From NCBI GenBank assembly GCA_003507115.1, contig DNWN01000079.1:12371-26549 (forward strand): DNA of 14,179 nucleotides, in the 5' to 3' direction. Of this stretch, positions 1 to 7,343 are shown one piece after another (position 1 is the first letter of the stretch; each line of letters starts with the position of its first letter). The stretch is from Cryomorphaceae bacterium (GTDB lineage: Bacteria > Bacteroidota > Bacteroidia > Flavobacteriales > Schleiferiaceae). The position numbers and the translations under genes were made by a program. The notes beneath the pieces were generated by a model, which was not told where the DNA came from, ran no database searches, and saw nothing but the letters and a program-made list of their open reading frames with translations.

Positions 1-552
1 GGCATCGTGTGGGCCCTTCGCGCTTCATGCATGGGGGAGTCGATTTGTCTTCAAGGCCTGGGTCGGCGATCCATTCAAGGTGATGCTATATGGTCTCGCT
101 GGGGATTGCCTCTTGGTTTCAGTGCCTCCTATAATCGACATGGATTGATCATTCGGGGATTACCCAGCCGCCCCAAGGAGCCCATGGTTTTAGACTTACG
201 CGACTGCCCAGATTTAACTCAACCGATTGCGGCAGCGGGGGTATTGATGCGTCGCCCTGTGGAGCTTACCGGACTACAAACCCTCAATGGCAAGGAGATT
301 CCCCGTTTAGACGCCCTGGTTCAGGCCTTGGAAAACGTGGGTGTTCGGGCCCAGGCCGAGGGTGCGCATTCTCTCACCTTTGATTCGAGCACATGGAATC
401 CCACTGAAGCAGTGCACGCAGTGGATCCCCAGGATGACCACCGCATGGCTTTTTTCTGGGCGCTCATTGGGTTGGAGCAACCTGTTGAATGGACGGGTGA
501 AACCACGGTATCCAAGAGCTATCCCCATTTTTGGGCGGACTGGAACGTGTAA
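1..552 (+). CDS. aroA: 3-phosphoshikimate 1-carboxyvinyltransferase (EPSP synthase), C-terminal part
   Basis: EPSP synthase joins shikimate-3-phosphate and PEP in the shikimate pathway, in the cytoplasm. The frame is open from base 1, so the 5' end lies outside the window; about 183 residues are visible. Family landmarks appear in order: a SIQGD stretch (SLQGD in relatives), DLRDCPDLTQPIAAA (the segment with the catalytic Asp), GKEIPRLDAL at the usual KETDRL position, DPQDDHRMAFFW (the DHRMA motif with a PEP-binding Arg), and VSKSYPHFW near the C-terminus (the usual VSKSYPxFW ending of Bacteroidota AroA). The odd point is that the near-invariant ETDR reads EIPR: the Glu and Arg are kept and Thr-Asp is replaced. 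The last 34 bases overlap the end of the convergent minus-strand gene. The family call is firm; whether the enzyme is fully active is uncertain. Confidence 0.93.
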   Translation, partial: GIVWALRASCMGESICLQGLGRRSIQGDAIWSRWGLPLGFSASYNRHGLIIRGLPSRPKEPMVLDLRDCPDLTQPIAAAGVLMRRPVELTGLQTLNGKEIPRLDALVQALENVGVRAQAEGAHSLTFDSSTWNPTEAVHAVDPQDDHRMAFFWALIGLEQPVEWTGETTVSKSYPHFWADWNV

Positions 553-1823
553 CGTCCGCTCCAGAGAAAGCCCGTAGGTCGAATCTTGATTGTGAGGAGC
601 CCTTGGTGCTCTATCCCAAATGCTACCCAGGTGGGGCGCCACTGCCCCTCAAAGTAGGGTCCTGGTGCCGTCATCCGCAGCGGGGAAGTTCCGTATCCAT
701 AGGTTTCACCGGCCCCCATCCACCCCACCGTGAATCGAAACGGCGGTGCGTCCTCCGAGGAAATATACCGCCAGCCCCAAGCATGCGGGGTATCGGGTGA
801 GCAGCCCACAAATACCCAGGCCTCGAGGTCTGGGGTCAAAAAAAGCGAAGCATTCAGGCGCCACTGTTGATTCCAGCGATCCAGTCCTCCGCCGGCAGAT
901 CGTCCCTGCCAGCGCATCCATTGGTGCGCTGGGCGATTTCCCGCCTCGAGCCACCCGCGGGCATAGGGTAGGCGCAGTCGCCACCCCGGGCTGATGGGTT
1001 GTGGTAGCCAAGCTGCTGTGAGCGCCCAATCTCTGCTTCGCTGGGTCCATTCAGCGGTCATCCCCGAGGGCCATCGCAGCAAGCAAGATGACGTCCATCG
1101 GTTGCCGCCGTGAAGCATGCCCTGCCACTTCCAACGGGGTTGCCCAAGCGAGATAGTAAGCAGCCATTGATTATCTATCCACCCGCCACCGAGGTGCATG
1201 TTCGGGGTAGACGCGAAACGTCCCCAGCCCCCTCGCTGGGGTGACCAGGCAAAGAAAGAATCCGAGGCCTGGCTTCGCAGGAAGGGGCCATTTCCAGGGG
1301 ACCATGCGACCCTCCAAGGAAGCACGGAGAGGCTTTGCTGTTGTGTCCATCGAAGTCCGGGGCCGAGTACATAGGGTCCCCACCCCGAGCTGGTCCGGGA
1401 AATGCCCCCTAGCCATGGTCGAGGGCTACGTACACCTTCACGAGCGGGGTACCCGACCTGAAAGAAGGATTGCATGGCCCGCCGTTCCATGGAGTCCAAG
1501 GGGATGGCTCCCCATTCGAGCGGATCGATGAGATCACCTTGCTCGGCAATGTATCTCCCAAGTTGGAAGGCTCCAGGCGGGGAAAGAAAGGGGATGTCTT
1601 CCAGGGCATCGCGCGGCCAGCTGTTGATGTAGGCAGGTTGAAGATGCCACGACTCAAGGAGGGCCCGGACGGAGTCCCGGGCGTCCAAATCACTTCCAGG
1701 AAAGCGCAGGGCATACTGCTGCTCAGCCCAGGTCACCATCCTGGGTTGTGCGGATGCAGTGCCCACCGAGAGTACGCATAGGGCCCCGCACCAAACAGAA
1801 CCGACCAGTGATCGCCAGCCCAT
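519..1823 (-). CDS. Helix-hairpin-helix outer-membrane beta-barrel-like protein, tryptophan-rich
   Basis: This is a predicted exported protein of 434 residues. From ATG 1823 it opens with a good Sec signal (hydrophobic core, cleavage near TASA-Q26). A helix-hairpin-helix-like segment follows at about residues 66-115 (INSWPRDALEDIPFLSP, then LGRYIAEQG and PLEWGAIPL), resembling the N-terminal ComEA-like part of a Bacteroidota family of outer-membrane proteins. The rest looks like alternating beta strands rich in W, G and R, and it ends in an aromatic strand (YTFQSAQKWG). It is shorter than the roughly 650-700 residues I associate with the family. About 36 Trp in 434 residues is extreme. ATG 1835 is an alternative start. 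ATG 1739 would give a 7-nt stop-start overlap with the upstream gene but loses the signal peptide, so I prefer 1823. The gene overlaps its upstream neighbour by 91 nt and aroA by 34 nt. The function of this family is not known to me. Confidence 0.7.
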   Translation of the reverse strand: MGWRSLVGSVWCGALCVLSVGTASAQPRMVTWAEQQYALRFPGSDLDARDSVRALLESWHLQPAYINSWPRDALEDIPFLSPPGAFQLGRYIAEQGDLIDPLEWGAIPLDSMERRAMQSFFQVGYPAREGVRSPRPWLGGISRTSSGWGPYVLGPGLRWTQQQSLSVLPWRVAWSPGNGPFLRSQASDSFFAWSPQRGGWGRFASTPNMHLGGGWIDNQWLLTISLGQPRWKWQGMLHGGNRWTSSCLLRWPSGMTAEWTQRSRDWALTAAWLPQPISPGWRLRLPYARGWLEAGNRPAHQWMRWQGRSAGGGLDRWNQQWRLNASLFLTPDLEAWVFVGCSPDTPHAWGWRYISSEDAPPFRFTVGWMGAGETYGYGTSPLRMTAPGPYFEGQWRPTWVAFGIEHQGLLTIKIRPTGFLWSGRYTFQSAQKWG

Positions 1824-2359
1824 TCGGCGCGCCATCGCCCGGAAGTTGAGGCATAGATGCCCCGAAAATGGGGGTGCTGGGCTGGCCGAGCGTGCACCAC
1901 AAACTCGATCCCTTGCGTCGTGGAAGCGAGGCCCGCAAAGGACACGTACCAACCCCATTCCGTCCACTGCGTGAGGGACGCCATGGCTTCGAGCCGCCTG
2001 CCTGGACTCCAATGCGCCCGAATGCGGCTGCTGCGTCCACCTGGGAGGGCAAAGGTCCCTTGTCCATACAGAGATGCTCGGCCATATTCGAGGCCCCAGC
2101 CAAAGAGTAGTGGGTGTTGAGGACTGAGGGCAACGCGCGAAAAAAGGAGGCATGAAGGTGCCCCGGTAGGCCCCACGAGCCCATGGAACGCCCATTGAGG
2201 GCGAATCCATTGGGCTCCCAATGCGTGCCACCCTGGTTTGGGCCCGCTCTGTTCTGCAAAGACCTGCCACGTCGGGGATGGGCTGTCCCAGGTCGACCAG
2301 GGGTCCAGAGGAAGCTGCGCCAGCAGGGGGAGGGGGAAACACAGGATGAGCCATCGCAC
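1733..2359 (-). CDS. Predicted exported, tryptophan-rich beta-barrel-like protein
   Basis: I do not recognise a named family. The frame gives 208 residues from GTG 2359. The first 15 residues (VRWLILCFPLPLLAQ) form a compact Sec signal peptide. After that the protein is made of short amphipathic, Trp/Gly-rich segments such as LLFGWGLEYGRASLYGQG and WTEWGWYVSFAGLAS, typical of an outer-membrane barrel. Trp makes up about 17 of 208 residues. The GTG start is supported by the signal peptide and by a TCTCTTTG element placed 5 nt ahead, the same geometry as at three other genes here; GTG 2377 in frame is an alternative. It lies directly upstream of, and overlaps by 91 nt, the HHH barrel gene, so the two are probably co-transcribed and may act together at the outer membrane. 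It is divergent from the sensor kinase gene. Confidence 0.6.
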   Translation of the reverse strand: MRWLILCFPLPLLAQLPLDPWSTWDSPSPTWQVFAEQSGPKPGWHALGAQWIRPQWAFHGLVGPTGAPSCLLFSRVALSPQHPLLFGWGLEYGRASLYGQGTFALPGGRSSRIRAHWSPGRRLEAMASLTQWTEWGWYVSFAGLASTTQGIEFVVHARPAQHPHFRGIYASTSGRWRAEWAGDHWSVLFGAGPYAYSRWALHPHNPGW

Positions 2360-2371
2360 CCCACAAAGAGA
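2360..2371 (-). promoter_or_regulatory. Candidate -7 promoter element of the barrel gene pair
   Basis: The minus strand reads TCTCTTTG followed by TGGG and then GTG. This is one base away from the Bacteroidota -7 consensus TAnnTTTG. The TTT ends 5 nt before the GTG start, matching the spacing at the kinase, purE and mlaE-like genes. No clear -33 TTTG is seen at the expected distance. Confidence 0.35.
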
Positions 2372-2451
2372 TCCCACGACCCCGCGGTAATCGGGAGTAA
2401 ACGACTCCAAACACCTGCACCCTCCCTTCGACACATCCCGAAAAAAGGCGG

Positions 2452-2463
2452 TATTTTCACCCC
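2452..2463 (+). promoter_or_regulatory. Candidate -7 promoter element of the sensor kinase gene
   Basis: TATTTTC followed by ACCCC leads straight into ATG 2464. It fits TAnnTTTG except at its last two positions. The transcription start would fall on or next to the ATG, so the mRNA would be leaderless or nearly so. The 104-bp gap to the divergent barrel gene holds no other structure that I can support. Confidence 0.4.
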
Positions 2464-4878
2464 ATGCTACGTCGATTCTTTTTATGGGTCCTACTGGGGT
2501 CAAGCACGTGGGCATGGGCCCAAGCTCCGATGTATGCGGTGGTGACCGAGTCGATGCTCGCCAACTCGGACGGGCATCTCATCACAGACATGGCCCTAGA
2601 CACCAATGGCTTGCTATGGGTGACCACGGAAAATGAAGGTATTCTCCGCTACGATGGCGAGCGCTTTAACCGCATGGACCGCGCCCCCGAAAATCCGGAT
2701 GACGAGCGTTACTACAGTGCGATTTGCATGCTGCGCCCCAAGCTGTGGTTGGCAGGTGGCGATGGGGTCTACATCTGGAAGGGCGGTGATTGGGAACGGA
2801 GTGCCTACCCTGAAAATTCCTGTGTAGACCTTCTCAATACGGGCATGGGCCGCATCTATGCCCTCAGTCCGTCTCGGGTCTATTATCGCGGCTTGAGTGA
2901 AGATACCTGGACCGAGGAATCGGTTCCTGGGCTCTCTGGCGCCTATCAAATGGCTCAAAAAGAGGGAATAGTATTGATTGCCTCCGAAAGCGGCCTCTGG
3001 ATGCGCAGTCCGAGTGGTCTTTGGACCCAACTATTGGATGAGCCCGTGTCCTCGGCCATGCCTTTGGGCAAACGTTGGATGGCCATTACGGATGCCGGGC
3101 TCAAAATTTTGGGCGATGAAGGCTGGACGGTCATGGAACCTTTGGTTCGGGGCTACCATAGTTATGTCACCACGGCGGATGGTCAAAACACCTGGCTCAT
3201 GGGTGAATCGGGCCTTTGGTATGTGCGCCAAGATGGCGTAACGGCCCGCTTATATACCCATGGAGGGCTTGAGCTGGAAACCTTGCGACAAGGCATTTCA
3301 TCGGATGCGGGTGGGTTGTTTGTCGCCACGGAAAAAGGCCTTCTCCGCATGGATGCGCCGGAGCGCTGGTTTGACCTCCGGACCCTTCCTTTCCGCATTG
3401 GCCCCATCTCCCATGTGGCTGCCCATGGCACGGATTCGTGTTGGGTGGCGACCTCCTTGGGAATATATTCTTTGGGCCCCAAGGGCATCCGAAATCACGG
3501 CAAGCCGGGAACGGGTTTGGTTTCGGGCCTGACATTGCATCAAGGCGCCTGGGCATATGGTGAATTTGGATTGTACCGGTTTCGCTCCGGTCAATGGGAA
3601 AACATGGGACTCACCACTTGGGTAACGGAGGTGCGTTGGAAGATGGACAGCCTCTTTGTGCTCCAAAATGGACAGTGGTCGGGGGCATTGGCGAGTCGCA
3701 CGCCTCGGTTTCAGCCGGTAACTCGAGTCCCTGCGTCGGCAGAGATGCCTTCCACACCGCGGTGGATTCAGGATGTCTATGGATTGGCCATTGAGTCCTT
3801 GGACCGGGCGATAGGCCGTGGGATGAAGCCGTCCTTACTTATACGTTCGGTGGAACGTCGAACGAAAAAAGAAAACGACCCCGTGGTCATTAAAGTGGGT
3901 TTCCGTGGTTTACCCCAAGCAGGAAATGGGATTCCGGTGGAATACCAAATAGATGGGGGCGATTGGATCTCGATGGGCTCCAACCGCCGACTCACCCTGG
4001 AGCGGTTGCGTGCGGGACAATATCAAATCCGGTTTCGAGCAACGGGACCTAGGGGAGACCTTTGGGGACAGCCCACGGTGGCCATTGAAGTCCTGCCGGC
4101 AGCATGGAAGCGTCCTTCGTTTTGGGTGCCTGCTTTGGCATTGATGCTCTTTTTGCTGGGCATGGCCGGGGTGATTGCCTGGCGTAGGGCGCGCGATCGG
4201 GCCACATGGAACCAGGAAAAAGCGGAATTAGAGCGCATGGCTCTGCGTCTTCAAATGAATCCGCATTTCACGTTCAATGCGCTGGAGTCTATTTCGGCCT
4301 TTATCCTGGAAAAACAGCCCAAAGAGGCCGTTACCTACCTCAATAAATTTTCTCGATTGATGCGCTACACGCTGGAGAGCGCGGAAGATAGCCATGTATC
4401 TCTGGCTCGAGAGCAAGAGGCTTTAGAAAATTATATTGCCTTGGAACAAATGCGTTTTGATCAAGGATTTCATTCGGTTTTTCAAGTGGAGGAGGGACTC
4501 GATACCCAATCCTTGATTATTGCTCCCATGTTAGTTCAGCCCTTGGTAGAAAACGCGATACTTCATGGACTTCGTCCCAAGATCAAGGATGGTCAAACGG
4601 ACGGTGTGCTAAAAATTTATGTTGGGCATGATGCCCAGGGTCCTTCGTTGCTCATCCAAGTCGAGGATAATGGTATCGGCAGAGAGGCGGCCAAAAAGCA
4701 AAAAAGTGGCGATGAAGGGGAGAAGCGTTCTGCGGCTACGCGCATTCTGCAAAGCCGATTGAGCGCCTTGCAAGTCCAAACAGGACGACCGCATTCCATG
4801 GTGGTGGAGGATTTGAATGATGGAACGCGCGTGACGCTTGTGCTACCGCTGAACCATGAATGGTCCGAGAACGATTAA
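2464..4878 (+). CDS. LytS/YehU-family sensor histidine kinase with periplasmic propeller and Y_Y_Y-like domain
   Basis: This is a membrane histidine kinase of 804 residues. A Sec signal (MLRRFFLWVLLGSSTWAWAQ) is followed by about nine or ten propeller-like repeats over residues 35-420, each with a short W-V/L-A-T-x-x-G-L pattern (for example LLWVTTENEGILRY and GLFVATEKGLLRM). A Y_Y_Y-like beta-sandwich covers about 455-545, and one transmembrane helix lies at about 554-576. The cytoplasmic part has the His_kinase domain with QMNPHFTFN (phospho-acceptor candidate His601) and an HATPase with ENAILHG (696-702) and DNGIG (735-739). It lacks the DNA-binding tail of hybrid regulators, so it should signal to a separate partner, the LytTR regulator 9 nt downstream. 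The ligand is unknown. The propeller has one array rather than the two seen in polysaccharide-sensing hybrids. Confidence 0.92.
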   Translation: MLRRFFLWVLLGSSTWAWAQAPMYAVVTESMLANSDGHLITDMALDTNGLLWVTTENEGILRYDGERFNRMDRAPENPDDERYYSAICMLRPKLWLAGGDGVYIWKGGDWERSAYPENSCVDLLNTGMGRIYALSPSRVYYRGLSEDTWTEESVPGLSGAYQMAQKEGIVLIASESGLWMRSPSGLWTQLLDEPVSSAMPLGKRWMAITDAGLKILGDEGWTVMEPLVRGYHSYVTTADGQNTWLMGESGLWYVRQDGVTARLYTHGGLELETLRQGISSDAGGLFVATEKGLLRMDAPERWFDLRTLPFRIGPISHVAAHGTDSCWVATSLGIYSLGPKGIRNHGKPGTGLVSGLTLHQGAWAYGEFGLYRFRSGQWENMGLTTWVTEVRWKMDSLFVLQNGQWSGALASRTPRFQPVTRVPASAEMPSTPRWIQDVYGLAIESLDRAIGRGMKPSLLIRSVERRTKKENDPVVIKVGFRGLPQAGNGIPVEYQIDGGDWISMGSNRRLTLERLRAGQYQIRFRATGPRGDLWGQPTVAIEVLPAAWKRPSFWVPALALMLFLLGMAGVIAWRRARDRATWNQEKAELERMALRLQMNPHFTFNALESISAFILEKQPKEAVTYLNKFSRLMRYTLESAEDSHVSLAREQEALENYIALEQMRFDQGFHSVFQVEEGLDTQSLIIAPMLVQPLVENAILHGLRPKIKDGQTDGVLKIYVGHDAQGPSLLIQVEDNGIGREAAKKQKSGDEGEKRSAATRILQSRLSALQVQTGRPHSMVVEDLNDGTRVTLVLPLNHEWSEND

Positions 4879-4887
4879 CTTGGGAGG

Positions 4888-5634
4888 ATGGCACTCACTG
4901 CACTTATACTCGATGATGAAGCCCAAAGCCGGAAGGCTTTGATGGGCAAACTCAAGCTCTTTTGCCCCGAAGTTCAGACTGTTCTCGAGGCCTCAACCGT
5001 AGATGAGGCATGGGATCTTCTGCTTGGGCACAAACCACAGCTCTTGTTTTTGGACATTCACCTGTCCGGGGAGTTGGGCTTTGATTTGCTCGAGCGCTTG
5101 TCCTCCGATGAGCCAGAATGGTCAGGAGCGGTCATCTTTGTCACGGCCCATGATGCCTACGCCTTGCGCGCCATCAAGTTTTCGGCCCTGGACTACTTGC
5201 TTAAGCCTGTCGATCCCGAGGAATTAGTCAAAGCGGTGCGTAAAGCCGAAGAGGGTCTTTCCTCCATCCCTAGCTTGGGCGTATTGGTGGATCACCTCAA
5301 AGACCGGGATCGAAAGCTAGTCATCGCTTCCAGCGAGGGCATGCATATTGTGCGCATTCAGGACATCATGCGTTGTGAATCCACGAGCAATTACACGCAG
5401 TTTTTTCTCCGTGGGGGCAAGAAACTTTTGGCATCCCGAACCTTGAAAGAATACGAAGCGTTACTCACTCCCCACCATTTTGAACGAATTCACAAGTCGC
5501 ATTTGGTGAATATGGATTGTGTGAAGCGCTATGTCACCGCGGATGGAGGCTATGTCATCCTCGAAGACGATAGTCACGTGCCGGTGGCGAATCGCAAAAA
5601 AGAAACGTTGGTGGCGCGCTTGAGGGCGCTGTAG
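4888..5634 (+). CDS. LytTR-family response regulator
   Basis: This cytoplasmic DNA-binding response regulator has 248 residues. The receiver domain is at about 1-120, with acidic D9/D10, phospho-acceptor D56 in LLFLDIHLSG, T86 and K106 in LLKPVD, so the full active-site set is present. A LytTR DNA-binding domain follows at about 145-245 (KLVIASSEGMHIVRIQDIMRC, FERIHKSHLVNM, then a VPVANRKKE end). It starts 9 nt after the kinase stop and is certainly its partner. GGGAGG directly abuts the ATG with no spacing, too close to work as a standard Shine-Dalgarno, so translation is probably coupled to the kinase gene. The targets are unknown; the divergent outer-membrane pair is the nearest candidate. 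It ends 9 nt from the convergent purE. Confidence 0.93.
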   Translation: MALTALILDDEAQSRKALMGKLKLFCPEVQTVLEASTVDEAWDLLLGHKPQLLFLDIHLSGELGFDLLERLSSDEPEWSGAVIFVTAHDAYALRAIKFSALDYLLKPVDPEELVKAVRKAEEGLSSIPSLGVLVDHLKDRDRKLVIASSEGMHIVRIQDIMRCESTSNYTQFFLRGGKKLLASRTLKEYEALLTPHHFERIHKSHLVNMDCVKRYVTADGGYVILEDDSHVPVANRKKETLVARLRAL

Positions 5635-5646
5635 GTTTAGCCCTTA
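5621..5646. terminator. Weak hairpin between convergent regulator and purE genes
   Basis: TGAGGGC (5621-5627) can pair with GCCCTTA (5640-5646), giving seven pairs including one G-T, around a 12-nt loop. It spans both stop codons. Neither strand shows a proper T-run after the stem, so this is only a possible bidirectional terminator. Confidence 0.22.
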
Positions 5647-6129
5647 GGATTTTCCTTCCACATTCTGCGCCATGCGGTCTACTTGGGCCTTCATGTCCGC
5701 TTTGAATGCGTCGAGCTTTGCGAGCAAAGCCGCGTCGCTGTGGGCCAAAATTTGGGTCGCCAAAATGCCTGCATTCGCCGCCCCGTTGAGTGCCACCGTC
5801 GCGACGGGAACGCCTTTGGGCATTTGCAAAATGCTTAGAACGGAATCCCACCCATCGATGGAGTTGCTGCTTTTGACGGGCACGCCAATAACCGGCAAAG
5901 AGGTGGCCGAGGCGACCATGCCCGGAAGGTGGGCTGCGCCTCCCGCTCCCGCAATGATGACTTTGAGTCCGCGCTGAACAGCGCTCTGCGCATAGTCCAG
6001 CATTTTCTCCGGGGTCCGGTGTGCCGAGACCACCGTCATTTCAAATGGAACCCCAAAGGACGCCAGTTGGTCCGCGGCTGCCTGCATGACGGGCAAATCG
6101 CTTTCGCTGCCCATGATAATTCCTACCAT
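5644..6129 (-). CDS. purE: N5-carboxyaminoimidazole ribonucleotide mutase (class I PurE)
   Basis: PurE converts N5-CAIR to CAIR in de novo purine synthesis, in the cytoplasm as an oligomer. The 161 residues match the usual class I length. Key motifs are GSESDLPVM near the N-terminus, SAHRTPEKM (with the catalytic His), [14 protein letters not shown], and [13 protein letters not shown] 6129 is chosen because [11 protein letters not shown] is the normal family beginning; a start 15 nt upstream at 6144 would add five unsupported residues and would sit upstream of the -7 promoter element at 6130-6141. It follows purK by 44 nt, forming the usual PurK-PurE pair, but it also seems to have its own promoter. 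Confidence 0.96.
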   Translation of the reverse strand: MVGIIMGSESDLPVMQAAADQLASFGVPFEMTVVSAHRTPEKMLDYAQSAVQRGLKVIIAGAGGAAHLPGMVASATSLPVIGVPVKSSNSIDGWDSVLSILQMPKGVPVATVALNGAANAGILATQILAHSDAALLAKLDAFKADMKAQVDRMAQNVEGKS

Positions 6130-6141
6130 GGGACAAAGGTA
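6130..6141 (-). promoter_or_regulatory. Candidate -7 promoter element of purE
   Basis: The minus strand reads TACCTTTG then TCCC then ATG. This is a perfect TAnnTTTG match, and the TTT ends 5 nt before the start codon. It lies in the 44-nt purK-purE gap and suggests a separate, near-leaderless purE transcript. No convincing -33 TTTG is visible. Confidence 0.5.
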
Positions 6142-6173
6142 CATTTTTCCCGGAACGGTTGCAGCGAATGGGC

Positions 6174-7331
6174 TCAGGCCCGAACAATGAGGGCATCGCG
6201 GGCTGCGGCCGCTCGGGCACGGGCCTCATCCACACTCTGTCCCACGGCGGTGAGGTGCCCCATTTTTCGGAAGGGGCGGGTTTGAGACTTTCCATAAATG
6301 TGGAAGGCCGTTCCCGGCGTTTGCATGGCCTGGTCCAGGCCTTCGTAGTAGACCGGTCCACTGTAGCCGGCCGCTCCAACAATGTTGGCCATGGCGGCAG
6401 GCTGCTTTAACTGGGTGTCGCCTAAGGGCAGGCGGCACATGCAGCGCAATAGTTGTTCAAATTGCGAGGTCGGACAGGCTTCAATGGTGAGGTGTCCCGA
6501 GTTGTGGGGGCGCGGCGCCACTTCATTAACCAACCAGATGCCCTGGGTGGTGTAAAAGAGTTCCACCGCGAGGAGCCCTTGGGCTTGGAAGGCCTCGGAG
6601 ACCGCCAAAGCCAAGGCTTCGGCCTCTTGGACCACGTGGGCGGGCAGGGACGTGGGGCAGACCACAAATTCTACCTGGTTAGCGGTGGGGTGGAACTCCA
6701 TTTCTACGGCTGGAAAGGCCTGGGAGCTTCCGTCCAAGGCACGCGCCACGACCACGCCAATTTCGCAGGCGATGTCGACCAAGGTTTCGGCGATGCACTC
6801 GCCTTCCGCCAGGGTTGCCGCATCTTCAGCGGTCCGAACGACGGAGACCCCAAATCCATCATAGCCCCCTTCGCCAAGCTTCCACACAAAGGGAAAAGAA
6901 CACGTGCCCGCTTCGATGGCGGCTAAGAGGTCAGCTTTGGAGGCAAAACGTTGGAAGTCGGAAGTCGGAAGTTGGTGGTCCGCATAAAATTGCTTCTGTG
7001 CGACTTTGTTCTGAATGACTCGCAGCACATGACTTTGCGGGAAACAGGGAATGCCTTGGGCCTCCAGTGCCTCCAAAGCATCGGCATTCACGCTCTCAAT
7101 CTCAATGGCCACCGCGTCCGCCCCTTGCGCAAATGCGAGGACGGTATCGTAGTCTTGAAAAGATCCTTGGGTAAACTGTTGGGCGCCCAGCCGGCAGGGA
7201 GCATCGGCTGAAGGATCCAGCACGCGTACCCCAATGTCGAGACGCCGCGCTTCGGCCAAAACCATCTTTCCCAGCTGACCTCCTCCGAGGAGGGCAATTT
7301 CAAAATCGGGATTCGAAAAGACCGAAGCCAT
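6174..7331 (-). CDS. purK: 5-(carboxyamino)imidazole ribonucleotide synthase (PurK)
   Basis: PurK is an ATP-grasp enzyme that carboxylates AIR with bicarbonate and ATP to N5-CAIR, the substrate of PurE encoded just downstream. The 385 residues are of normal length. Motifs: [20 protein letters not shown] (11-30), a [13 protein letters not shown]-binding loop (153-162; relatives usually have GGYDGKGQ), and the signature [15 protein letters not shown] (266-280). ATG 7331 is chosen; a TTG at 7337 in frame adds only two residues. It starts 12 nt after the SprT-like gene, so co-transcription is likely. CCCTTTGCCC lies just upstream of the ATG and is half of the local promoter pattern, but it lacks the TA. 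Residues 121-127 are encoded by a 7-bp tandem repeat. Confidence 0.96.
   Translation of the reverse strand: MASVFSNPDFEIALLGGGQLGKMVLAEARRLDIGVRVLDPSADAPCRLGAQQFTQGSFQDYDTVLAFAQGADAVAIEIESVNADALEALEAQGIPCFPQSHVLRVIQNKVAQKQFYADHQLPTSDFQRFASKADLLAAIEAGTCSFPFVWKLGEGGYDGFGVSVVRTAEDAATLAEGECIAETLVDIACEIGVVVARALDGSSQAFPAVEMEFHPTANQVEFVVCPTSLPAHVVQEAEALALAVSEAFQAQGLLAVELFYTTQGIWLVNEVAPRPHNSGHLTIEACPTSQFEQLLRCMCRLPLGDTQLKQPAAMANIVGAAGYSGPVYYEGLDQAMQTPGTAFHIYGKSQTRPFRKMGHLTAVGQSVDEARARAAAARDALIVRA
6953..6973. repeat. Three 7-bp tandem units inside purK
   Basis: The plus strand reads GGAAGTC, GGAAGTC, GGAAGTT. Seven bases times three is 21, so the tract is in frame and is read in all three phases, encoding part of HQLPTSDFQ at residues 119-127 of PurK. 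The protein keeps the length expected at this point. Confidence 0.7.
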
Positions 7332-7343
7332 GGGCAAAGGGTT

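Noticed and set aside
519..2420. A single 633-codon open frame on the minus strand covering both barrel genes.
   Set aside because: Its N-terminal third (before about 1835) is Pro/Arg/Cys-rich, has no family-like features and overlaps the better frame with a signal peptide. Only the part from 1823 looks like a protein.
4883..4887. GGAGG just before the response regulator ATG as a ribosome binding site.
   Set aside because: It touches the ATG with zero spacing and other genes here show no Shine-Dalgarno sequence, so it is probably chance.
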